Assembly (NCBI GenBank): GCA_025929805.1
Contig: JAICPP010000092.1
Coordinates: 1 to 11,905, forward strand
From: Gemmatimonadales bacterium
Lineage (GTDB): Bacteria > Gemmatimonadota > Gemmatimonadetes > Gemmatimonadales > GWC2-71-9
Direction: 5' to 3'
Length of the DNA: 11,905 nucleotides
Part shown: positions 7,095 through 11,905 of the stretch, in pieces
Numbering within the stretch: the first letter of the stretch is position 1
Layout: the number at the start of each line of letters is the position of its first letter
Translations under genes and position numbers: made by a program
Notes under the pieces: model-generated
What the model saw: the letters and a program-made list of their open reading frames with translations, nothing else
The model's database searches: none
What the model was told of the DNA's origin: nothing

Positions 7095-7886
7095 ATGCAA
7101 CCTCCGTCCCGCTGGTTGCTGTATCCCGCGTTCATCCTCGCTGCGGCTTGCGGTAGCTCGGGGGACAGAGCAGCGGACGCCCCCCAGGCAGATACCACGG
7201 CGGTCGAAGCCGCCACACCCGGAACGGCAGCTATCGTCACGGTGCTCTACAATGCACCCAAGGATACGGCCGCCTTCGAGCGGTATTACCGGACTACTCA
7301 TATCCCACTGGTGGTCGCCAATCAGAAGGAGATCGGCTTCACCCGCGCCGACCTGACCAGATTTACCTCGACCGCTGACGGCAAGAAGCCGACCTTCTAC
7401 CGTCAGGCGGAGCTTTACTTCAACTCCATGGACGACCTCAAGAAGGGAATAGCGACGTCGGGGTTCAAGAAGGTCGCTGACGATTTACCCAGATTTGCCA
7501 CTGGTGGGTTGATCGGTATGATCGCCTCCACCTCCAATGAGCACGGAGAGGCCTCGGCGGGTGCTCCCGCGGCCGCCATTGTCACCGTCATCTACCAAGC
7601 TCCCAAGGACACCGCCGCCTTCGAGAAGTACTACTCGGAGACCCATCTCCCCCTGGTCACGGCCAACCAGGGCCAGATTGGATTCGAAAAGGCCGAGCTT
7701 ACCAAATTCCAGTCCAATCTGGATGGATCTCCGGCGGCCAGATACCGCCAGGCGGAGCTCTACTTTCCTTCGATGCCTGCGCTGAAGAAGGGGATCGGTA
7801 CACCAGGGTTCAAACAAGTTTCCGACGATCTCTCGAAGTTCGCCTCTGGGGGACTGGATGCTTTGATCGGAGTGGAGACCAAGTAG
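7095..7886 (+). CDS. Putative lipoprotein with two tandem EthD-like domains
   Basis: A 263-aa predicted exported protein. Residues 1-18 form a short signal peptide (basic Arg6, hydrophobic LLYPAFILAAA) ending at Cys19. AAAC is a weak lipobox because position -3 is Ala, so lipidation is likely but not certain. A flexible Ala/Asp/Thr-rich linker (20-44) leads to two repeats, 45-144 and 160-259, which are about 65% identical by my alignment. Each has the EthD / dimeric alpha-beta barrel look: IVTVxY strand, APKDTAAFExYY, THxPL with a conserved His (69 and 184), YRQAELYF and SMxxLKKGI. EthD-type domains are small ferredoxin-like folds, some binding ligands or acting in ring or ether breakdown; the reaction here is unknown. 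Two fused copies would form an intramolecular pseudo-dimer. It lies 13 nt after mch and 1 nt before the next gene, so it belongs to the operon although the rest is cytoplasmic. Confidence 0.8.
   Translation: MQPPSRWLLYPAFILAAACGSSGDRAADAPQADTTAVEAATPGTAAIVTVLYNAPKDTAAFERYYRTTHIPLVVANQKEIGFTRADLTRFTSTADGKKPTFYRQAELYFNSMDDLKKGIATSGFKKVADDLPRFATGGLIGMIASTSNEHGEASAGAPAAAIVTVIYQAPKDTAAFEKYYSETHLPLVTANQGQIGFEKAELTKFQSNLDGSPAARYRQAELYFPSMPALKKGIGTPGFKQVSDDLSKFASGGLDALIGVETK
7227..7526 (+). repeat. EthD-like repeat 1 (residues 45-144 of the lipoprotein)
   Basis: First copy of a 100-residue unit; pairs with 7572-7871 at a fixed offset of 115 residues without gaps. About 65 of 100 residues are identical, including APKDTAAFE, YRQAELYF and the GGL near the end. 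Confidence 0.85.
7572..7871 (+). repeat. EthD-like repeat 2 (residues 160-259 of the lipoprotein)
   Basis: Second copy of the unit at 7227-7526. The DNA copies are also clearly alike but differ at many third positions, so this is an old duplication kept by selection, not a recent tandem event. Confidence 0.85.
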
Positions 7887-7887
7887 C

Positions 7888-8718
7888 GTGCGCCTGGCCG
7901 TGCTCGCCGCCCGCAAAGGGTGGCACACCCAACAGCTGGAGCGGGCGGCGGCAAGAGGTGGCCATCGAGCGGTCGTATTACCCTATGAAGGACTGCTGGC
8001 CAGGATCGGGGGCGCCGCCGGCCTTTCAACCGCCGGGACCGATCTCGACGCCATGGATCTCGTGCTGCCCCGCATCATTCCATCGGGATCGCTCGAGCAG
8101 ATCATCTTTCGGGTCGATGCGCTTCACCGGCTGGAAGATCGGGGCACTCGGGTCGTCAACTCTCCCCGCGCCATCGAGAAGACGGTGGACAAGTTTTGGA
8201 CTTCCGCTCTCCTGGAGCAGTGCGGCATACCGACGCCGGAAACAGTAGTGTGTGAAGCTCCGGACGAGGCGCTCACTGCGTTCCGGGCCCTGGGCGACGT
8301 CATCGTCAAGCCGCTGTTCGGATCGATGGGGCTCGGGATGGTTCGGATCGGCGACGAAGAAATGGCGTACCGCGTCTTTCGCACCATCGACCACGATGGG
8401 TCCGACATTCGCGCCTTTGTCATTGGCGGCCGTGTGGTAGGCGCCATCAAACGGCGATCTCCGGGCTGGCGCACCAACCTGGCCCGCGGCGGGAGCGCTA
8501 CCCGGGTGACACTTTCGCCGGAGGACGGTGCACTGGCCATCCGGGCAGCGGCGGCCGTCGGCGCTGAGTACGCCGGGGTCGATCTTTTGACCGGGCGGGA
8601 CGGCGTGACCTATGTACTGGAGGTGAACGGCATTCCAGGGTGGAAGGGCCTTCAGGAGGCCACTGGACTCGACATTGCTGGAGAGCTGATCGACTATCTC
8701 GCGTCGCGCGTTCCTTGA
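7888..8718 (+). CDS. RimK/MptN-like ATP-grasp ligase (probable cofactor glutamate ligase)
   Basis: A 276-aa ATP-grasp ligase of the RimK type, a group whose members add amino acids, often glutamate, to a carboxylate. Archaeal MptN of this group adds glutamate to H4MPT. Visible motifs: NSPRAIEKTVDKFWTSALL (91-109), VKPLFGSMGLGM (140-151, with Lys141 and glycine loop), DIRAFVIGGRVVGAIKR (173-189), GWRTNLARGG (193-202), AGVDLL (229-234, Asp232) and EVNGIPGWKGLQ (245-256, Glu245 and Asn247). The catalytic set is complete. I infer that it glutamylates either the pterin or the furan cofactor; bacterial methylofuran carries a long polyglutamate chain, which makes that an attractive target. It starts at GTG 7888, 1 nt after the lipoprotein stop, with GGAGA 9 nt upstream. 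Its stop overlaps the next gene's TTG start by 4 nt. It is clearly a different subfamily from the first ATP-grasp gene at 384-1547. Confidence 0.88.
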   Translation: MRLAVLAARKGWHTQQLERAAARGGHRAVVLPYEGLLARIGGAAGLSTAGTDLDAMDLVLPRIIPSGSLEQIIFRVDALHRLEDRGTRVVNSPRAIEKTVDKFWTSALLEQCGIPTPETVVCEAPDEALTAFRALGDVIVKPLFGSMGLGMVRIGDEEMAYRVFRTIDHDGSDIRAFVIGGRVVGAIKRRSPGWRTNLARGGSATRVTLSPEDGALAIRAAAAVGAEYAGVDLLTGRDGVTYVLEVNGIPGWKGLQEATGLDIAGELIDYLASRVP

Positions 8719-9563
8719 CTACTCCGGCCGAGGTTGCCGCAGCGGGCCAGCTTGCGTGCTTGCTCGAGGTGAGTGCTCCAAAACCGGGGAACGTTTCGCC
8801 GGAGCGACACTTCCACGATACCCGCTATGAAGATTTTTTGGCCAGCGCGGTTGCCATCGGGCCCGCACTGGCGCAAGCGCACATACATCCTTTAGGGGTT
8901 ACGATCCGCCATGCAGTGGAAGACACGCTTCGCTGGACCAAATCCAACACTAATCTCGGGATCGTGCTGCTGCTCGCCCCCTTAGCCAAGGCGGCACTCT
9001 TACCAGGCGGGACACTTCGCGATCGGCTGCGCCAGGTTCTCGCCGAGACCACTGTGGAGGATGCCGCAGAAGTGTACCAAGCCATCAGGCGGGCCCGACC
9101 CGGGGGGCTGGGGCATTCGGAGTCGGAGGATGTGGCCCGGGCTCCCTCGGTCACCCTGCGGGCAGCCATGGGGCTTGCCGCGGAGAGAGATGCCATCGCA
9201 CGGGAGTACGTGACCGATTTCGCGCTCACCTTCGAGACTGGGGTCCCTGCTCTCCTCGCGGCTCGGCGAGAGCGGGTGCCCTGGACCGATGCGGCAGTGG
9301 AGACCTACCTGACCTTACTGGAAGCAGCACCCGATACCCATATTGCGCGGAAGCTCGGCGCCGCCGAAGCCGAGGTCGTCTCCCAACGCGCCCGCGAGGT
9401 GCGCGCCGCCGGGGGCAGTCGTTCTGCAGCCGGGCGGCAGGCGCTGGCCGAGCTCGACCGCGAGCTGCGGGATCCACGGAATCGGCGCAATCCCGGAAGC
9501 ACCGCCGATCTCACCTGCGCCGCGTTATTCGTCGTTATACTTGAAGGTGGTTGGGATCGTTAG
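8715..9563 (+). CDS. CitG/MdcB-like triphosphoribosyl-dephospho-CoA synthase family protein
   Basis: A 282-aa protein of the CitG family. The classical enzyme takes ATP and dephospho-CoA, releases adenine and makes an alpha-ribosyl linkage, giving the citrate or malonate lyase prosthetic group. Conserved blocks are LLEVSAPKPGNVSP (16-29), TKSNTNLGIVLLLAPL (75-90), GGLGHSESEDV (130-140) and RNPGSTADLTCAALFV (258-273). No citrate or malonate lyase gene is nearby. Homologues recur in H4MPT gene islands, so a cofactor role is more likely here; a ribosyl transfer in the H4MPT side chain is my inference. The start chosen is TTG 8715, because the homology begins only a few residues later and it makes a TTGA overlap with the preceding stop. 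No Shine-Dalgarno is visible, so translation probably relies on coupling. Upstream in-frame starts lie deep inside the preceding gene. Confidence 0.87.
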   Translation: MTTPAEVAAAGQLACLLEVSAPKPGNVSPERHFHDTRYEDFLASAVAIGPALAQAHIHPLGVTIRHAVEDTLRWTKSNTNLGIVLLLAPLAKAALLPGGTLRDRLRQVLAETTVEDAAEVYQAIRRARPGGLGHSESEDVARAPSVTLRAAMGLAAERDAIAREYVTDFALTFETGVPALLAARRERVPWTDAAVETYLTLLEAAPDTHIARKLGAAEAEVVSQRAREVRAAGGSRSAAGRQALAELDRELRDPRNRRNPGSTADLTCAALFVVILEGGWDR

Positions 9564-9568
9564 GAGAG
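9562..9568 (+). promoter_or_regulatory. Ribosome binding site for the PTPS-family gene
   Basis: AGGAGAG overlaps the TAG stop of the CitG-like gene and stands 5 nt before GTG 9574. It fixes the start inside an otherwise longer open frame. Confidence 0.75.
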
Positions 9569-9573
9569 TCGCC

Positions 9574-10077
9574 GTGCAGAGCACCTTCCGAGTCCACGTC
9601 AGTAAGGACTATCTGGTTTTCGCTTCCGCCCACTTCATCACGTTCAAGGGGCATCAGTGCGAAACCCTTCACGGCCATAACTATCGGGTAGGCGTGGCGG
9701 TCGAGGGGTCGGTCGACTCCGAGTGTCTGTTCGTGCTGGACTTCAGCGTGTTGAAGCAGATCACGCGCCAGCTGGTCGATACCATCGATCACAAGGTCTT
9801 ACTGCCTACCCAGAATCCCAAGCTCGCTTTTCGGGAAGAGGGCGAACGGATAGCAGTGGATTACTTCGGCCAGCCCACCTATGTGTTCCCCAAACGAGAT
9901 TGTGCACTGCTCCCAATCCCGAACAGTACCGCGGAAATGCTGGCCCAATATCTCGGGTGCCAGGTGTGCCAGGAGCTGGGTTCCCGCGGTTATACCCACC
10001 TGACCAGCCTCGAGCTCGAGGTCGAAGAAAACTACGGCCAGTCCGCCACGTATCGCGAGGCCTTGGCTCCGGACTGA
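9574..10077 (+). CDS. 6-pyruvoyl-tetrahydropterin synthase / QueD family protein
   Basis: A 167-aa member of the COG0720 pterin enzymes, which act on dihydroneopterin triphosphate or related pterins. The zinc histidines are His20 (FASAHF), His33 and His35 (HGH). The motif CETLHGH (29-35) has the catalytic cysteine with a glutamate right after it. Asp72-His73 (TIDHK) and a glutamate in LEVEENYG complete the usual active site. At about 80-115 there is a segment of roughly 30 residues, ending in LLPIPNSTAEMLA, that short QueD enzymes lack; it makes the protein longer than the usual 120-140 aa. Given the operon I infer a step in the pterin half of H4MPT, for example side-chain cleavage, instead of queuosine, but no queC/E/F neighbours or biochemical proof exist here. 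GTG 9574 follows a good Shine-Dalgarno. The last 46 nt are antisense to the end of the HisA-like gene. Confidence 0.88.
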   Translation: MQSTFRVHVSKDYLVFASAHFITFKGHQCETLHGHNYRVGVAVEGSVDSECLFVLDFSVLKQITRQLVDTIDHKVLLPTQNPKLAFREEGERIAVDYFGQPTYVFPKRDCALLPIPNSTAEMLAQYLGCQVCQELGSRGYTHLTSLELEVEENYGQSATYREALAPD

Positions 10078-10841
10078 TTCATCTGGGATACGGCAGCAAG
10101 GTCGGATGCAGTGAGCCTGCCGCTGTGGATGGCGCTGGCTACCAGAGCGCCATCGCATCCGGTGTCTCGCATTCGCTCCAGGTCCAGTCGGGTCAGTACG
10201 CCGCCGCCGGCCAGTAGCCGAGTACCCGCTAGGCGGCGGCGCAGCGACTCGAGCAGCCCCAGATCCACACCGCATCCAGTCCCGACCCGGCCAAGGTCCA
10301 GGATCAGAATCGAACCGGCTCCGGTGGTCGCTGCCTGGTCGGCCAGACCGAGAGCATCGGGGCCGGCACCCCGGGCGTCCTGCATAGCCGGGTGAAGAAT
10401 CGGATTGCCCAGTCGCAGATCGAGGCTGAACACGATGCGGGACGACCCCACGGCCTTGACGATGGCCTCCAGATCGGAGAACGCCCGCAGGGTTTCCAGC
10501 CCTACCACCACCTCACTTGCCCCGCACGAAAGAACCTCCAGCGCACCTTCGGGCAGATGAGTGCCTGCATCCACCAGCAGCGCACCGGCAAAACCGGTGT
10601 GAAATTCGGCAAGCTCCCGTATCAGGGTTCGTTGTACCGCGCCACCCTGGATGGCATCCAGGTCTGCCACGTAGCATTCGTGAATGCCCAACTCGGCGTG
10701 AAACGCTCGAAGCACCGCAACCGCATCGCCGACCCTCCCCGGCACCAGCTCCGACTGGAGCGGAGCGTAGCGGGTACGGTCTCCGGCCTGGGCGTGCACC
10801 GCAATGCCCCCGGCGATATCGAGTACGGGAATGATCTGCAT
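10032..10841 (-). CDS. HisA/HisF-like TIM-barrel protein of the H4MPT cluster
   Basis: A 269-aa beta/alpha barrel related to HisA (ProFAR isomerase). Asp8 (IPVLDIAGG) and Asp141 (FSLDLRLGNP) match the two catalytic aspartates of HisA. The C-terminal phosphate site is kept: LLAGGGV (209-215) and GALVASAIHSGRL (231-243). The N-terminal half-site is not: where HisA has GGGIR this protein has VDAGTH (90-95), and the loop normally reading DGT is GRVGT (184-188). A histidine-pathway role is therefore unlikely, and there are no other his genes. HisA-like genes occur in H4MPT gene islands of methylotrophs; a role in cofactor synthesis, perhaps on a substrate with one phosphate, is inference. ATG 10841 is well supported by the barrel's first strand, though no strong Shine-Dalgarno precedes it. 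It is the only clear leftward gene, convergent with the operon and divergent from the MfnF-like gene. Confidence 0.88.
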   Translation of the reverse strand: MQIIPVLDIAGGIAVHAQAGDRTRYAPLQSELVPGRVGDAVAVLRAFHAELGIHECYVADLDAIQGGAVQRTLIRELAEFHTGFAGALLVDAGTHLPEGALEVLSCGASEVVVGLETLRAFSDLEAIVKAVGSSRIVFSLDLRLGNPILHPAMQDARGAGPDALGLADQAATTGAGSILILDLGRVGTGCGVDLGLLESLRRRLAGTRLLAGGGVLTRLDLERMRDTGCDGALVASAIHSGRLTASDLAAVSQMNQSGAKASRYVADWP

Positions 10842-10868
10842 CTGTATCCAAGTGCCTGCGGGTAGTAA
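10842..10868. promoter_or_regulatory. 27-nt gap between divergent start codons
   Basis: The whole space between the HisA-like ATG (leftward) and the MfnF-like ATG (rightward). It is too short to hold two full promoters, so the -35/-10 elements of each gene must lie inside the other's coding sequence. I see no convincing promoter or operator motif, only a weak GCGGGTAG before the rightward ATG. Confidence 0.35.
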
Positions 10869-11905
10869 ATGACTGGACAGCCGGGGATTGTGGGCTGGGA
10901 CATCGGTGGCGTCAACACCAAGGCCGCCCGGCTCTTCGCCTCGAGTCGGGCACCAGCCTCATGCAGCATTACCCTGCCCTACGAGCTGCAGCGCGCGCCG
11001 GCGCTCTTGAGCGAGACTCTACGATCCGCCGCCAGAGAGCTCGGCGCCGCGCCGGATGATCGCCACGCGGTTACCATGACCGCCGAGCTTTCGCAAATGT
11101 TCCGCACCAAACGCGAGGGCGTTGCCTTCGTCATCGATGCCCTAGAGGCCACCTTCCCGGGCGACCGCCTTCACGTATATACCCTGGCCGGAGAATTTGT
11201 CAGCCCCCGGCACGCCCGTGAACGTCCGCTCGAGGTTGCCGCCTCCAACTGGTCGGCCACCGCCAACTGGGTGGCCCAGCTGGTGCCCACCTGTATTCTC
11301 GTCGATGTGGGGACCACCACCAGTGATCTGATCCCAATACGGAACGGCAAGGTGGCTGCTGAAGGCTCCACCGATCCGGAACGCCTGCTGACCGGCGAAC
11401 TGGTCTACACCGGAGCGCTTCGAACCCCAGTCGAAGCCATCGCCCGGGAGGTACCGCTCTGGGGTGGTACAGCCGGGGTCTCGGCGGAGGGCTTTGCTCT
11501 CAGTGGCGATGTCTATCTATGGCTGGGGCGGTTGGGAGCAAACGACTATACCTGCCCCACCCCCGATGGTCGGCCCGTTACCCGCGAGTACGCCGGCGAG
11601 CGTCTGGCCCGCGTGGTATGCGCCGATCGCGAGCTGCTGGATGAATCGGCGGTGGACGCACTGGCCGCTTCGGTAGCGGGGGCCCAGGTGCAGACGATCG
11701 TCAGAGCACTCGAGCTCATCCGGAAGCGTTGTCCCGGTGTAGCCACGGCGGTTGTGACCGGGCTCGGGGAGTTCATTGCAGCCGACGCAGCCCGGGCGGT
11801 CGGCCTGAGCGTCATCTCGCTGACGGACCAGCTCAATGGAGCCTCCCAAACAGCACCGGCGACTGCCGTGGCATGGCTGCTCCAGCAAAGTTTGAGGGTC
11901 GATCC
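10869..11905 (+). CDS. MfnF-like hydantoinase/oxoprolinase-type protein of methanofuran synthesis (3' end cut by window)
   Basis: 345 codons are visible and the frame is still open at the right edge; the family is usually about 330-350 aa, so only a few codons should be missing. It belongs to the H4MPT-linked C1 transfer proteins of the hydantoinase/oxoprolinase type. Archaeal MfnF of this group condenses the phosphorylated furan unit with gamma-glutamyl-tyramine to build the methanofuran core. Signature sites of the actin-like ATPase fold are GWDIGGVNTKAA (9-20), VDVGTTTSDLIPI (145-157) and VTGLGEF (296-302). The first motif usually reads GGANTK in this family; Val replaces Ala here, a mild change. 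Start ATG 10869 lies right before the first motif. It is transcribed away from the HisA-like gene. It would supply the furan carrier used by FhcD and FhcA, so its presence argues that the host makes its own methanofuran-type cofactor. Confidence 0.88.
   Translation, partial: MTGQPGIVGWDIGGVNTKAARLFASSRAPASCSITLPYELQRAPALLSETLRSAARELGAAPDDRHAVTMTAELSQMFRTKREGVAFVIDALEATFPGDRLHVYTLAGEFVSPRHARERPLEVAASNWSATANWVAQLVPTCILVDVGTTTSDLIPIRNGKVAAEGSTDPERLLTGELVYTGALRTPVEAIAREVPLWGGTAGVSAEGFALSGDVYLWLGRLGANDYTCPTPDGRPVTREYAGERLARVVCADRELLDESAVDALAASVAGAQVQTIVRALELIRKRCPGVATAVVTGLGEFIAADAARAVGLSVISLTDQLNGASQTAPATAVAWLLQQSLRVD

Noticed and set aside
7056..7886. Longer lipoprotein start at ATG 7056 inside mch
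   Set aside because: It would add 13 residues before the signal peptide and lacks a Shine-Dalgarno, whereas ATG 7095 has AGGAG at ideal spacing.
8640..9563. Longer start for the CitG-like gene at ATG 8640
   Set aside because: The added residues lie wholly inside the RimK-like gene's conserved C-terminus and match nothing in the family; TTG 8715 fits the homology and the overlap pattern.
9343..10077. Longer start for the PTPS gene inside the CitG-like gene
   Set aside because: The first 77 codons are an out-of-frame reading of the CitG-like gene; GTG 9574 has a strong Shine-Dalgarno and the protein begins normally there.
10392..10865. 157-codon rightward frame opposite the HisA-like gene
   Set aside because: It is the antisense shadow of a gene with clear catalytic and phosphate-site motifs.
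1..11905. CRISPR arrays, tRNA/rRNA genes, insertion sequences, integrases or attachment sites
   Set aside because: None seen on either strand. The only repeat is the protein-level duplication in the lipoprotein, and the dense operon leaves little non-coding space.

Overview
The window is one compact bacterial one-carbon (C1) locus built around tetrahydromethanopterin (H4MPT) and a methanofuran-type cofactor. It holds the four subunits of the formyltransferase/hydrolase complex (fhcB, fhcA, fhcD, fhcC) and methenyl-H4MPT cyclohydrolase (mch). Around them lie genes of the kind that cluster with H4MPT pathways and probably make or modify the cofactors. Known hosts of this pathway are methylotrophic proteobacteria, planctomycetes and some other, mostly uncultured, lineages. 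The DNA is GC-rich with GC-rich third codon positions. Because fmdE/F/G-like redox subunits are absent and FhcB lacks a metal-ligand cysteine, I read this as bacterial formaldehyde oxidation and not archaeal methanogenesis. The phylum cannot be fixed from sequence alone. The Asp/Thr/Ala-rich lipoprotein linker after the lipid cysteine loosely recalls Gemmatimonadota lipoproteins, which is only a guess.

Layout. Bases 1-383 hold one possible small leftward gene (112-330) of unknown function. From 384 to 10077 ten rightward genes follow with gaps of at most 13 nt or with 4-16 nt overlaps, so they are almost certainly one operon: ATP-grasp ligase, fhcB, fhcA, fhcD, fhcC, mch, a lipoprotein with two EthD-like repeats, a second (RimK/MptN-like) ATP-grasp ligase, a CitG-like protein, and a pterin synthase (PTPS/QueD family). 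A leftward HisA-like TIM-barrel gene (10032-10841) overlaps the end of the PTPS gene tail to tail by 46 nt. A rightward MfnF-like gene starts at 10869, only 27 nt from the HisA-like start codon, and runs off the right edge.

How the parts work together. Mch hydrolyses methenyl-H4MPT to formyl-H4MPT. FhcD moves the formyl group to the methanofuran-type carrier, and FhcA, held by FhcB and FhcC, hydrolyses it to formate. The flanking genes fit cofactor supply: MfnF-like and ATP-grasp proteins for the furan cofactor and its glutamates, and PTPS, CitG-like and HisA-like proteins as candidates for unassigned pterin or ribosyl steps of H4MPT synthesis. The enzymes that make methenyl-H4MPT from formaldehyde (Fae and a methylene-H4MPT dehydrogenase) and the primary C1 dehydrogenase are not in this window. 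The odd member is the exported, internally duplicated EthD-like lipoprotein in the middle of a cytoplasmic pathway operon.
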